Made by a program: the position numbers and the translations under genes
In this document: positions 28,870-38,911 of the stretch, in pieces
How positions within the stretch are numbered: the first letter of the stretch is position 1
How the letters are laid out: each line of letters starts with the position of its first letter
The notes under the pieces: generated by a model
Seen by the model: only the letters and a program-made list of their open reading frames with translations
Database searches by the model: none
What the model was told of the DNA's origin: nothing
From: Prorocentrum cordatum
Lineage: Eukaryota > Sar > Dinophyceae > Prorocentrales > Prorocentraceae
Reading direction: 5' to 3'
Assembly: GCA_963575745.1 (NCBI GenBank)
Contig: CAUYUJ010009546.1
Span: forward strand, 87,501 to 151,500
DNA length: 64,000 bases

Positions 28870-29850
28870 GCACCGTCTCTTGCGTCATGCGCGTGTTTCG
28901 CGGCCCGCGCCGCCCGGAGGATATCCAATCCCATATTGAAGGCCTGGTATTGGCCGCGAGATTCCCGGGTCATGCTCACCCTGCAAGTGGCCAGCGATGA
29001 GGTTCAAGAGTGTAAACCAGATTCACGTACGACATGTTAGTCCTTGGACTTCATCAAGGTTGGGCAGACGATCGGTGTGTTGGCGGACCCGCCGTGCGCG
29101 ACGTGGCCCGCAGCGCGACCGTGCTTTCTCGGATGGCGAAGAGGCCCCTGCCCTGTCAGATCCATCAGTAACTCTTGGCGCGCCCCCTAACAGCTCCAGG
29201 CCCGAATTGAAACAGCTTGAGCTGGGCAACGCGCTGCACGGATCGAGTATGGGTTTTCATGTATCCTCGTTATATGTTTGGAGCGGCAGGCACCTTTGTC
29301 CACCCCGCGCCCCCTTCTGACTTCTGGCCCACTCTAGCTGGTTCTCGCCAGAGGCTGTCCACCGGCGCGCTCTGGGCAGACAGGACACCAGCGGCAACTT
29401 GGATTCTCTCCAGCATGGTCAGTGCGAATCCGCGGCGACCGCAGTCGATCCCCCCCCAACCCTTGACTCTTGTCCTCCCTCTTGCCCCGTCCTCCTGGCC
29501 AACTGGCGCGTCCGCCTGCGGGGTCGCGCCTGCATGTGGGGTCCGAGAGAGATGTGGGGCAAGTAATAGAGGAAGGAGGGTCAAGCGCGGGAGCATGGAA
29601 TGACTCGCGGCAAACGTTTCGATTTGTCTGGGTGCACCACCATTTATTGCAGTGCAAGCGGGCGTACCAACTTAGACTTGCGATGTTTCCAAGATGGGGA
29701 AAGCGACGCGGCCTTAAGAGCACCTAGTCGACTCTCGCATTACCATTTTAGGCGGGTGACGCGGGAAAGTTTTGCGGACGGGGGCAGGGCACAAGAGGAG
29801 GGCGGCACTTGTCAGTTGGATGTGCGCGGCACATGACCAGACTTCGCAAC
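28870..29850 (+). pseudogene. decayed methyltransferase-like retrotransposon tail
   Basis: Frame pieces in order: VMRVFRGPRRPEDIQSHIEG (28885-28950), LADPPCATWPAARPC with RGPCPVRS (29087-29165), ELKQLELGNALHGSSMGFHV (29203-29265) and GAAGTFVHPAPPSDFWPTLA (29277-29345). The same module order occurs in the minus-strand retrotransposon at 48123-49235. PPC resembles motif IV, with the catalytic Cys, of C5-cytosine methyltransferases, and the GPRR.EDIQ start resembles a SAM-binding loop. Frameshifts and stops separate the parts, so it is dead. It lies tail to tail with the intact LINE that follows on the other strand. Confidence 0.5.
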
Positions 29851-30030
29851 ACCTACATACGTCTTTTTCCTCCTCCTCCTCTAGTTCCTCTAGTTCCTAC
29901 CAGAAGGCGGTTCGCTCTGCAAACCAGCCTCGGCCCCAAACGGGGATCAAAACACTCCACGGCAGACCCAGGACCCGCCAGGCAAGAGACCTGGCGCGGG
30001 GGGCCCCTTGGAGTCCGATCAAAACCAAAA

Positions 30031-33000
30031 TTAAACCCTCCTCGCCGCCGCCCTCGAGACTGGGAACGGGGCCGCTCCCCAGCGGCAGCCAGTCTGGGGT
30101 TCCCGCCCCGCTCTGAGGCGCTCGAGGGCGCGGCGGGCCAGGCGAGCCGCATCGCGGCCCTTGCTGGCCAGCGGGACGCAGGGATCGGCCAGGAACTTTG
30201 CTTGGCGACTCCCGTGGGCCCCGCATGTTCGACAAAACACGATGCAGCCACCCGTCCCAAAGGATCTCCGACACGGCCCGTCCCCACCCCGAATCACCCA
30301 GAGCCTGTGGGACGGGTGGGACCTGGCGACCAACCACGGGAGTCCTGGACAGGCGCTGGCGACAACCCTGGCCCTGGCCGCACGCCGGATCCCGCAGACC
30401 GAACAGCCCCAGGCACGACCAAGCCTGGCCAGGACGTGGCCCCTGTCGGGCCCAACCAGGGTCAGGGTCCCAGGATCCGAGCCCCTGGGCCTAGGGAGGG
30501 CCCCGCGGTCAGGCCATCCGAGGTCGGCGAGCCTTTTCAGGATCCCCCCGTGGTGGCCGCACCAGGCCACTGCTTGCACGGCGGCGGCGTCCAGGCGGCG
30601 GCTCAGCTCACTCAGCTGCTCCTGCCTGGGGTGGAGCCTGGCGCCCTCCTTCGCCCTCAGGTCTGCCTCCCTGTTGCCCGCGTATGCCTGCCATGGCACG
30701 CCTGCCACACAGGCCCTGGCCCACGAAGTGTGCGACGGCAGCCACGTCAACGTGAGGAAGCCAGGGCCGAGGTCGTCGAGCCGCTGCCAGATCCGTCTCC
30801 ACAGGTCCGCATACTTGTGGCCTGGGCCGCAGCAGCGTTCACGGCCCGCCTCGAAGTCGTCTTTGATCCCCTTGCAGTCCGTGTAGACCGTGATGGGCGA
30901 TGGGCCGACCTCCTCCAAAACTTTGCGCAGCGCGTAGAGCTCAGCATAGCCGATCTCCTGGATCCAGCCTGGCGTGAGCCCGAGGAGGCCGCCGACGGTG
31001 TTCCCGACGTCGTCTACCGCCACGGCTGCCCATCCCGTGCGCGTCAGGCACTGGGCCTCGGGGTACATCGCGGACCCGTCGATGCAGATGACACCTTCGA
31101 GGAGGCCGTGCCGCGCGCTGCCTGCGCGATGGCAGAGCTCGTCCATGCCAGGAGGCGGGGCTTGGTCCAGCCCGAGGTTGACGAGGCCCCTGACTAGGCC
31201 CAGGTCGTCCTGCGGCGCCCTCCTGCCTGCGTCGGCGATCTCCTGGAAACCCAGGTCGCGCGCCCAGCAGGCGATGGCGGGGCATGCGAACAGCCTGTGG
31301 TGCGCCGTGCCTGGTGCTTCTCCGCACCACTGGCACAGCGGGCTGAGCTCTGCCCTCTCAACGTACAGGTCGGACTGCGTGACGAGCCCTCCTGCCATAT
31401 GTGCCTCTACCAGCGCTGCCTCCTGCACCTTGCCTGCACGCCGCATGCCCGCCAATGCCGCCCTAAATGGCTCCAGGCTCGGCGGGCGGCCCTGGAGATG
31501 TTCGAACCCCTCGTGGCTCGCAATCTTCAGCATGAGGTGACGGTGGACCCCATTCTCGACCAGGCTGGCTACCATCCGCGGGCTGAGCAGCTGCAAGTCG
31601 ATGATCTGCCCGCGGTCGTCCCTCCAGCAGTGCCAATTCAGCAGCTCCCAGCCGATGCGCTCCAGCGAGAGGCGGACCGCCCCTGCTGGCCCAGTGACCT
31701 CGCCCCAGTCGTCTGGTCTGCGCTCCAGCACCTGCTTGAAGACCGCAGGGGGCCGCGCGCCCAGGAAGACGGCTCGCGCCCAAGCCCTCAGCGGTAGAAC
31801 GTGCGCCGCGTAGGCGGGGTCGTGCTTCCAGTCCTTGCCCTCCTGCAGGGCGAAGACGACCGTCCTGGATCTCTGGCCGATCTCGCCCGAGATGGCCCTG
31901 CCGTTGATTGCTCGGGCGCGCTGCAGGGTCTTCGTGGGTACTCCACTGACCCTCGCTCCGTGGAGGATGGGCGCCAGCCCTCCTGTCCTGAAAACCTTGG
32001 AGAGCCTCTTGGCCCCCGCCTTGCGCAAGGCCCTGTACCGCCCAGCCCTCTGGCTCAGGCGATCGATCCTCTGCCGTAGCACCCTCCACGAGGCCGACCT
32101 CGCCATAGTGAAGTCCACGCCGAGGTTCTTCGTGGCCTTCACATGTGTGAACCTCCACCGTCTGAGCCTGTGGGCGACCCGCTTGGCGATGTCGGAGTCG
32201 GCGCACAGAACCTGGCCCTTCGTCAAGGAGATGATGAAGCCGATGGCCTCCAGGTCCAAGCAGAGGGCGCGGGTGGCCCCGACCAAAAGGTGCTCCAGCT
32301 GCGCTCGCTTGGCGTAGACCGCCACCGTGATGTCGTCGACCACTAAGTATGGACGCACCCTCTGCCAGGCCGCCAGCATCGCGTCCAAAGGCTCGACCAG
32401 CACCACGCGGAGCAGCGTCGTGGCGAAGGAGCAACCCGCCAGCAGTGACAGGAAAACCTGGAATGCCTCCGTCATCCAGCGGCCCAGGCATAGGCGCCTC
32501 CTGCCCCCGTAGAGGCGAAGGAGGATCTTGACCCTCCTCAGCGGGAAGCCCTCCCTCACCGCGGCGTGGACCATCCCCCTGTGCGTGACCCTCTCGTAGG
32601 CCTTGCTGAGGTCCAGGAGCGCGGAAGCGGCCTCCAAGTTCAGCGCCTTCGCGTGGTCCGCGTCGAAGCTCTGCAGCCAGACCGCGTCCTCGCAGGACCT
32701 GCCAGCACCGCCGAAGAAGTAGGGTCTGTCCTTGGCGGCCTCCCAGCGCTTCGCCTCGTCGTGCCTGATCTTGCCCATCAGGCGGATCAGGGAGGCGATC
32801 AGGCCGATGGGTCGCCAGCCCCCATCGGGCTTGGCCAAAAAGAAAATGAAGACCTCCGCCACCTGCGACGGGAAATCCGTCCGCAGCTCGATAAGGTGGA
32901 ACAGCAGGCTGAGCGCGAGGATTCCGTGGTCGGAGAGCCAGCCGAAGTGGTGCGGCTTGAGGCTGTCCACCCCCGTCGCCGTCTCGACCTTGAAAGACCT

Positions 33001-35343
33001 CGCCGCCGCTCGGATGGCGTCGGGCGCAGGCGGGCCAGGGGCCCCGTCCAGGAGCTCGTCGGGGAGCATCGCCTCCAGGTCGAAGTCCTCTTCCTGGTGC
33101 CGCCAAACCTGCTGGTACTCCGTCTTCAGCGCTTCCAACGTACCAGCGATGCCTGCAGGCCGTCCGCTGGTTTCCACGTCCGCCGTCCAGCCCCGCGGGG
33201 CCCTGCAAAAGCCGTGGGCGGCCCCCGCGCCCCCGCGCACTGCCTCCTGGGACCACTCCCTCCAGGCCTTGGCGCGGCCCTTGGCATCCCTCAAGTCGAA
33301 GGCCTTGGCGGCCTGCCTGGCGTAGGCCTCCAGGGACTTCAGCTGTCCGTACGTCATGTGGCTCGTCGCCCGCAGCTGCCGCGCCACGTCCCTCTGCCTG
33401 TCCCTCTTCTGGGCCTCATTAAGGCCGATGTCGCCAACCAGGTCCTGCGCAGCCAGCTTGCCTATCTTGGCCTGCAGCCGCGCCAGCACGTCCAGCTCCC
33501 TCGAGACGAGGTGCGGCGCCCGCAAGCGGCGCCTGCTGGCCAGCATCTCCCAAAGCAGCGCCGCGATCCTGTGCCAGGTGCGCGCCTGCGGGGAGCCGCG
33601 GGCGCGTGTCCCCCGCCTGCTGGCGCTGATGGTGCCCTCCTGGAAGCGGGCGGACTCGCCGCGGCCCGCGCACTTCATCAGGTCCTCCTGCTCCATGTCG
33701 AAAAGGCCGCCCAAGTCCTCCTCCAGCAGCGCCGCGAAGCTGGCGTAGAGCTCGTCCAGCGTCCGAGGCCAGCTGCCCGTGGCCCGCGGGGCCTCGAGCC
33801 CCGCAGCAGGGTCTAGCCGCTCGACCTTGGCCACGCACTCGACCGCCTCCTCGTCAGAGTGCCTCTGGCCTGCGCCGCTGACCTGCCCTGCAGGCTCAGT
33901 CTCGCTCTCCGTGGCGGCGCACGGGGGCAAGTCCAGCACGTCGCCCTTCAGGGAATGGACGACCGCTGTCCAGTCCTCGTCGTAGCACGCGCGAACTCCT
34001 CGCAGCGCCTCGGCCGACGCTGACGGTGGCAGCAGGACGGGTGGCCCTAGACCGCTCGGCAATGTCTCATGGCCGTCGGAGCTCGCCACACGAGCAGGGC
34101 AATTTATCGCAGGCTGCCCCCAACTGCCAGTCCCAGGACTTGGATCCTGGGGGGCCGCTCCCGACGGGACTGGCCCCCCAGGATCGCGCCTCTCGCCGCC
34201 TCCCTGGTCGAAGGACTCGTCCAGCACGGCGGCCTCGACGTTCTCGGGAGCCCCTCCAGGGGCGGCGTCGTCGGCCTCCCTGGCAGGCTCGGGGCCATCC
34301 TCTGACGGGCCCTGGCTGCCTGCGGCGCTGCCAGGTGCGACCGCCGCGATGGCGTCCGCCAGCTCCGAAAGCAAGCCTGTCCAGCACGGCGGCTCCCGCC
34401 TCGGCCCCACGGGTCGCTCGGTGGGGAAGGGCCTTGGTGCCCGATGCCGCAGCGCTCTCTCCGGCTCCTTTTTGCCGTCCAGCGTCAGCTGCACTGGGTA
34501 GTGCGGGCTCAGGGCTGCGTCCAGACGCGAGACCTTCTTCACGGCTGCGCCCATGTTGCTGGGGACCACGAAGAAGTCGATCTCTGTGCCTCCTCCTATT
34601 CTGCAGGTGGTCTGCCCCGAGCTCGCCACGAAGCCCGAGACTCGATCTGGCCAGCCCCATCTTTCGAGCTCCTGCGGCGCGCAGTTCCAGTCGCCGCCGA
34701 TGATGTACGGGGCCTGCACCGCCTCGAGGTACTGTCCCAGCTGCGCGAGCAGCACCCTGCTCTCGGGGTCCAGGCCGCTGGTGGTCGCCACCAGATAGAC
34801 CGAGACCGCCAGGAATCCTCCTGGGACGATGGCGTTCACCCAGCGGGCCACCATCCTGTCGGGGGGCAGCGAGGGCCCCGCAGGCGGCTTGCCCATGCCC
34901 AGGTGGGCCCTGCACACGATGCCGACCCCGCTGGAAAGCCCCCCTCGCTCCGTGCGGCGGGCCTCTGTGAAGGAGGCCTTCCATCCGTCCCGTCGGACGG
35001 CCTGCTCGACCTCCGCCCTCGCTCCTGGCGCCACGCCCGTCTCCTGCGCGAAGAGGATGTCGCCCTGCGCCTCTTCCTGCAGCCAGCGTCGCATGCTCGC
35101 CCTGGAGGTCGTGTTGGCAGAGACCAGCCTCCAGAGTGAGCCCTCGCGGGGCGCCCTGGCCCTGCGGTTCGCAGCTGCCGCCCCCGCGCCCTCGGGCGCC
35201 TCAGTGGGCCTGGTCCTCGCTCTTCTCTGCTGCCTCGGCCGCGCCTTTGCCTGCAGCGGAGCCCGCTGGGAGGCGCAGGCGCTTGGGCAAGGAGCAGCCG
35301 TGCTACTCGAGGAAACGCTCGACCTCGGCTCGTTTGGCCCCAT
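30031..35343 (-). CDS. LINE ORF2: AP endonuclease, reverse transcriptase, RNase H
   Basis: 1770 codons from an ATG at 35343 that overlaps the ORF1 end by 41 bases. Domains: APE-type endonuclease about 70-290 (QETGV with Glu101, GGDWNCAP with Asp218/Asn220, EIDFFV with Asp256, SPHYPV with His281). Reverse transcriptase about 780-1100 (LLDLSKAYERV with Asp911, LLAGCSFATTL, YLVVDDITV with Asp1003-1004). Zinc knuckle CQWCGEAPGTAHHRLFAC (1337-1354). RNase H about 1415-1570 with all five carboxylate/His positions (Asp1422, Glu1468, Asp1489, His1538, Asp1561). Cys-rich tail (CIVFCRTCGAHGSRQAKFLA). All catalytic residues are present. The product would nick target DNA and copy its own RNA by target-primed reverse transcription. 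The frame stays open upstream to 36537, but that part is an Arg/Pro-rich shadow of ORF1. Confidence 0.9.
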   Translation of the reverse strand: MGPNEPRSSVSSSSTAAPCPSACASQRAPLQAKARPRQQRRARTRPTEAPEGAGAAAANRRARAPREGSLWRLVSANTTSRASMRRWLQEEAQGDILFAQETGVAPGARAEVEQAVRRDGWKASFTEARRTERGGLSSGVGIVCRAHLGMGKPPAGPSLPPDRMVARWVNAIVPGGFLAVSVYLVATTSGLDPESRVLLAQLGQYLEAVQAPYIIGGDWNCAPQELERWGWPDRVSGFVASSGQTTCRIGGGTEIDFFVVPSNMGAAVKKVSRLDAALSPHYPVQLTLDGKKEPERALRHRAPRPFPTERPVGPRREPPCWTGLLSELADAIAAVAPGSAAGSQGPSEDGPEPAREADDAAPGGAPENVEAAVLDESFDQGGGERRDPGGPVPSGAAPQDPSPGTGSWGQPAINCPARVASSDGHETLPSGLGPPVLLPPSASAEALRGVRACYDEDWTAVVHSLKGDVLDLPPCAATESETEPAGQVSGAGQRHSDEEAVECVAKVERLDPAAGLEAPRATGSWPRTLDELYASFAALLEEDLGGLFDMEQEDLMKCAGRGESARFQEGTISASRRGTRARGSPQARTWHRIAALLWEMLASRRRLRAPHLVSRELDVLARLQAKIGKLAAQDLVGDIGLNEAQKRDRQRDVARQLRATSHMTYGQLKSLEAYARQAAKAFDLRDAKGRAKAWREWSQEAVRGGAGAAHGFCRAPRGWTADVETSGRPAGIAGTLEALKTEYQQVWRHQEEDFDLEAMLPDELLDGAPGPPAPDAIRAAARSFKVETATGVDSLKPHHFGWLSDHGILALSLLFHLIELRTDFPSQVAEVFIFFLAKPDGGWRPIGLIASLIRLMGKIRHDEAKRWEAAKDRPYFFGGAGRSCEDAVWLQSFDADHAKALNLEAASALLDLSKAYERVTHRGMVHAAVREGFPLRRVKILLRLYGGRRRLCLGRWMTEAFQVFLSLLAGCSFATTLLRVVLVEPLDAMLAAWQRVRPYLVVDDITVAVYAKRAQLEHLLVGATRALCLDLEAIGFIISLTKGQVLCADSDIAKRVAHRLRRWRFTHVKATKNLGVDFTMARSASWRVLRQRIDRLSQRAGRYRALRKAGAKRLSKVFRTGGLAPILHGARVSGVPTKTLQRARAINGRAISGEIGQRSRTVVFALQEGKDWKHDPAYAAHVLPLRAWARAVFLGARPPAVFKQVLERRPDDWGEVTGPAGAVRLSLERIGWELLNWHCWRDDRGQIIDLQLLSPRMVASLVENGVHRHLMLKIASHEGFEHLQGRPPSLEPFRAALAGMRRAGKVQEAALVEAHMAGGLVTQSDLYVERAELSPLCQWCGEAPGTAHHRLFACPAIACWARDLGFQEIADAGRRAPQDDLGLVRGLVNLGLDQAPPPGMDELCHRAGSARHGLLEGVICIDGSAMYPEAQCLTRTGWAAVAVDDVGNTVGGLLGLTPGWIQEIGYAELYALRKVLEEVGPSPITVYTDCKGIKDDFEAGRERCCGPGHKYADLWRRIWQRLDDLGPGFLTLTWLPSHTSWARACVAGVPWQAYAGNREADLRAKEGARLHPRQEQLSELSRRLDAAAVQAVAWCGHHGGILKRLADLGWPDRGALPRPRGSDPGTLTLVGPDRGHVLARLGRAWGCSVCGIRRAARARVVASACPGLPWLVARSHPSHRLWVIRGGDGPCRRSFGTGGCIVFCRTCGAHGSRQAKFLADPCVPLASKGRDAARLARRALERLRAGREPQTGCRWGAAPFPVSRAAARRV

Positions 35344-36424
35344 CGAGGGCCTCCACTCTGGCGTCGAAGTCGTCGCCCTCCTCCTGCATTGCGTCCCCTC
35401 CCGCGGCTGCTGGTGACCCGCCCTCGCGGTCGGGAGGGCGCCCAGCAGGAGCAGCAGCAGCAGCAGGCGCCCCAGAGGGTGGGGCCTCCGCCGCCCGCTT
35501 GGCCGCCTCAATGCGGGCCTTGCTCGCGGCGGCGAGCTTTGAGAAGAGCTCGATGGCCTGGGTAACCTGGACGGCCTCCTCGCCCTCGAAATGGTCCTTG
35601 AGCTCGGCGGCGTACCTCGCTCCGAGGGTGGCTTGGGCCAGCCTGTCGACGTCCTGCGCGCGCTGGTCGAGCTGTGCTTCGGGCGGGAGGCCCGCCTGCT
35701 CCACCCTCCTGGCGCGCTCGAGCAGGTCCTGCGCCTGGGCGTGGGCCTTGGCTGCGGCCTCCTTGGCCTCCGTGGCCTTGTCCACCGCCAGCTGGGCGTC
35801 CGCCAACGCCTCCTGTGCGGCCTCCAAGTTCTGCTGAGACCTCTCGAGCTTGCCCGCCGTGTTTTTGACCTTCCACATGGCGCTCTGCACCGTGGCGTGG
35901 TGCGACTTGGGCGCCTCTGGGCCTGCCTTGCTTGGGTCGGCCTGCCTGCCGACTCCCAGCTTCTTCTGCGCCTCCTCATCAAGCTGGACTCCGCGCTCCT
36001 CCAGCAGCCGCAGCGCTGCTGCCAGCTGGTCGGCCTCGTCGTCCTCCCTGATCTCGACGACCTCCGCCTCGCGGAACCGCACCCGCCGAGGCTTGCCGCC
36101 GCCGTGCACCCAGGGCGCCTCCGCGGCCGCCGCCGACTGCTTGGGCTCCGTCTCGGCGCTGGCCTTGGCGCCCGCCTTGGCCTTGGGCGCCACTGCCCTG
36201 GGCGGCCGCGCCGCGGACGGGGACGGGCCTGCCGCCGCCTCCACTGCCCGCTGCCGAACGGAGACAGGCGCGGGGCCCCCGCAGCTCCTGCAGTGGAGCC
36301 GCGATGCCCAATTGGCCGCCTCGCCACAGCGGCAGCCCCAGGCTGGGGTCTTGGGCCCCGGGAGCACGGTGCCGCCGCCGCCCTGCGCCGCCGCCCCGCC
36401 GTGGCCGCGCGGCCTGGTGCCCAT
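35303..36424 (-). CDS. LINE ORF1: zinc-finger coiled-coil protein
   Basis: 373 codons from the ATG at 36424 (MGTRPRGHGG) to TAG at 35303. Near the N-terminus is a RanBP2-like zinc finger (WGCRCGEAANWASRLHCRSC, Cys31/33/45/48). A basic/acidic linker follows, then a long Ala/Glu/Gln coiled coil (LERSQQNLEAAQEALADAQL, about 190-260) and an acidic C-terminus (EEGDDFDARVEALDGAKRAE). ORF1 proteins of LINEs are RNA-binding chaperones that trimerise through coiled coils; zinc fingers commonly serve nucleic-acid binding. The 41-bp overlap with ORF2 suggests translation by re-initiation. The frame is open further upstream to 36526 without a better start. Confidence 0.75.
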   Translation of the reverse strand: MGTRPRGHGGAAAQGGGGTVLPGPKTPAWGCRCGEAANWASRLHCRSCGGPAPVSVRQRAVEAAAGPSPSAARPPRAVAPKAKAGAKASAETEPKQSAAAAEAPWVHGGGKPRRVRFREAEVVEIREDDEADQLAAALRLLEERGVQLDEEAQKKLGVGRQADPSKAGPEAPKSHHATVQSAMWKVKNTAGKLERSQQNLEAAQEALADAQLAVDKATEAKEAAAKAHAQAQDLLERARRVEQAGLPPEAQLDQRAQDVDRLAQATLGARYAAELKDHFEGEEAVQVTQAIELFSKLAAASKARIEAAKRAAEAPPSGAPAAAAAPAGRPPDREGGSPAAAGGDAMQEEGDDFDARVEALDGAKRAEVERFLE

Positions 36425-36545
36425 TGCGTGAGCCAAGAGGGCTGCGGAGGCAAAGGAATGGCGAGAAGTCTGGTGATCGTTGCCAGTGCTCGTGCGCACA
36501 CGGCGCTCTGAAGTATGTACGCACAAGACCCCCCCACCTGGGAGA

Positions 36546-37019
36546 GCCCAGAACGCCTCTCCTCCTCCTCCTCCTCCTCCTCCTCCTCCTCCTCCTCCTC
36601 CTCATCCTTTCCCTTCTCCTCCTCCTCTTCCTCTTCCTCCTCTTCCTCCTCCTCCTCCTCCTCCTCCTCCTCCTCTTCCTTCCCTTTCAGTCCAGTGTCT
36701 CGCTGCGGCTTTCGTGCTCCGGTGTCGTCGAGAAGAAGGCGGAGGAGTAGGGGGAGGCATGGGGGGAGGAACGCTTATGGGAATGAGGAGGGGGATGACG
36801 CCCCGCTGCCACCGTTTGCTCGAGGACTCTGGAGGAGGAGGCGGGGGAGGCGGAGGAGGAGGAGGAGGGAGCAGGGGAGGGGAATGGGGGGGGAGGAAAG
36901 AGAGGAGGGGGCAGGGGGAGGAAAGCAGGGAGGACGAGGAAAGTCCGAGTTACGGCCGAGCAGCCGGACTTCCCGCATATAAAACAGCAGCGCGGCGTTA
37001 TTCGTCATTTTCGGCATCA
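36546..37019. other. TCC/GGA microsatellites, no gene
   Basis: TCC array 36558-36695, GGA-rich tract 36828-36955. Short ORFs are repeat artefacts. Confidence 0.7.
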
Positions 37020-37110
37020 GAAAGGCCCTCGCGGGGCCCCATGGGCCGTCAACAAAACAACTCGGGAGGAAAAGCAGGCCGCGGGGGGGCGATCGGGACT
37101 GCCGGGGACC
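37020..37110 (+). repeat. GGCCCTCGCGGGGCCC family, copy 3
   Basis: AGGCCCTCGCGGGGCCCCAT, GGGCCGTCAACAAAACAACT and CGGGAGGAAAAGC. Clear homologue of 19395-19480. Confidence 0.75.
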
Positions 37111-37359
37111 TCGCAAGAAACACTTACGCCAGATCTCTGGGGATCCAGCTCGAGAGTTTTCGCTCCAAGATGGGGTCGAGGGCCCCGGTCGCGATTTGTC
37201 CACGACGTCTGGCGTCCAAAAGGGAAGCCCCGCAGCGAGCACTCCCCAAAGTGTCGATCCCGCTGCGAGGAGTCCTGCGCAGAAGGTCGAAGACTCTGGC
37301 CGCCTTTTTTCATTCCGAGGTGGGAATTTATCGACATCTAGGCCTCGCCGGATGAGGTC

Positions 37360-37530
37360 CGAGTAGATGGGGTCGGAAGATCGTGCCGCATCGCTGATGC
37401 ATCGGCGCTGCGGCCCGATGTGGAGCCCATCTTTCTCCACGCTGGCGGCGCCGACGCAACGTCGCCGATGCATCGCGGATGTATCGGCGACCCTCCGACC
37501 CCACTTGGTCGGTTCCCATCTCGGAGGCCT
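37360..37530 (+). mobile_element. GATGCATCGGCGATG palindromic element, copy 1
   Basis: CCGAGTAGATGGGGTCGGAA, GCCGCATCGCTGATGCATCG, CGATGTGGAGCC, then GCCGATGCATCGCGGATG, CCTCCGACCCCA and GGAGGCCTCCA. The 59125-59275 copy has the same blocks in the same order. The outer arms GATGGGGTCGGA / TCCGACCCCA are inverted. Related loci: 38340-38405, 42505-42670 and 46995-47055. Confidence 0.75.
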
Positions 37531-37539
37531 CCACCACAG

Positions 37540-37690
37540 CCACCTCCTGGGGAACTGATCTTCACGGACCTCGGCAGGCGGTGGGCGTGGATATTTCCGA
37601 GGCTCCTGGGGGCCATAGTACTCAAATCCAGATCCACCGCCCGATGGGGCCCCGGTGCGTCGGTTCACCAGGCGGTGGACATGGACGTGC
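37540..37690 (+). repeat. CCACCGCCTGG inverted-repeat family, copy 2
   Basis: Matches 13005-13145: CACGGACCTCGGCAGGCGG, CTCCTGGGGG, then TCACCAGGCGGTGGACATGG. Confidence 0.65.
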
Positions 37691-37737
37691 CCCCGCACCG
37701 CTCTCACGGCGCCCTGGGGGGGGAGCCCCGTCGCGAG

Positions 37738-37819
37738 CGCCTTCCGAAGTGGGCGCAGAGGTGCTGGGGCGCCTGGTTGCGGCGGGCGTGGAGGACCCCA
37801 CGGCGGCCAAGACCACCCA
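37738..37819 (+). CDS. possible small exon, unknown
   Basis: Frame reads APSEVGAEVLGRLVAAGVED then PTAAKTTQK, followed by a GTGAGAT donor. GC3-rich. The upstream AG at 37748-37749 is a possible acceptor. Too short to assign. Confidence 0.3.
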
Positions 37820-38339
37820 GAAAGTGAGATCCGCCCCCGCCCCCTCCGACTTGGGGATCAAAAAGGGGTCCGGGCAGCGTTTGAATCATTCGAGTCCCTG
37901 CAGGTGATGCCCAGAGGCCCGCGTGCTGGCCAGATTCTTGTGTGGCCCCCGAGACGGACTTCCACGGCGGATCGGTCAGGCCAGTGTTCGGATGGCTTAT
38001 GGCTCTGGTGGCACTCGAGCAACTGAACTGGGAGCCCAGCGCTGACCTGGCGTTTTTTTTCTGCTCCCCAGCCAGGACCACAAGGTGGTGAGATCTGCTG
38101 CCCCGCCCACTGCCTTCCCCTGAGAAGTGCACGTGCCGCCTCAGATCTTGGAGGTCCCTGCGGAGGCCTCCCGAGCGCCAAGAAGGGCCAAACGCGTCGA
38201 CCTGGGCAAGGCCACGGGGCAACGACATGGGGGTAATGGCCCAGGGAGTGGGCGGTATCGGTCCCCAGCCCAAATCGCCCATGTATCGCCAGTCGAAGCG
38301 TCGGTGCACTACCCCCCCCCCGGGCACATGCCGTTGCAG

Positions 38340-38405
38340 GACCTGTCGCAGGTGAATCGGCGACATGTCGCCGATTTACCGGCGATGCGTCGCCGATTCC
38401 AACCC
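38340..38405. repeat. 22-bp perfect palindrome of the GATGCATCGGCGATG family
   Basis: 38355-38376 is a perfect 22-bp palindrome centred on GACATGTC, followed by GGCGATGCGTCGCC. A related degenerate motif is at 38655-38690. Flanking 37820-38339 and 38406-38911 hold no supported gene. Confidence 0.7.
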
Positions 38406-38911
38406 AATGTCCCCCCCCAGGAGCCAGTCTTTTCTCCCCCAGTCGCTTCCCCCACAGAAGCGTCGCACCGTCCCTTCCTCTTCGTCCCCATCGCCCTCCT
38501 TCACTTTGCCCCTCTGCTGGGGCAGGGTCCCCCAGACATCCTCCGACTTGATGTATTTTCATTCTGCGGCCTCAGAGGTTACCCCTGCCCCAGGGTGTTT
38601 TTTGTTGGGCCCTGGTGGCCATCCCCGCCCAGGGCTGTGGAGACTTGTGATGGAGGGCATGTCGCCAATCTGTTGGCACTGTGCCGCCGATTCTTGGTCG
38701 ATATTTCTTCCCACGCTGCGTAGGTCAATGGTTCCCCCCCCCACCCCACCCTTCTGAGCTGGCCACCACCCCTATCGTTCCTTGTCGCGTGGGGAGTAGG
38801 GGCCTCGAGGGACCAGGGGGTGTCCTGAGGTGGTGCTGTCGGCCTCCCGGCGGCGCCCTTCCCAGGCCCCAGAGCTCAAAAACCCAGCTCTGGATGCAAC
38901 GCTGGGCCCTT

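Larger units (their letters stand above)
29850..36545 (-). mobile_element. intact non-LTR retrotransposon (LINE) with two ORFs
   Basis: A single minus-strand unit of about 6.7 kb holding ORF1 (36424-35303) and ORF2 (35343-30031), followed by a ~170-bp 3' region ending near CTAGAGGAACTAGAGG and a GGA run. Both edges abut TCC/GGA microsatellite (36558-36695 and 29868-29885 on the plus strand), which may be the target or the tail. No stop or frameshift occurs in either ORF, so this copy is young or under selection. No LTRs are seen. Confidence 0.85.

Noticed and set aside
35344-36537. N-terminal extension of LINE ORF2 to 36537 (2168 codons)
   Set aside because: This part is an Arg/Pro-rich shadow of ORF1, which has a zinc finger and coiled coil in its own frame. 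A good ATG for ORF2 lies at 35343.
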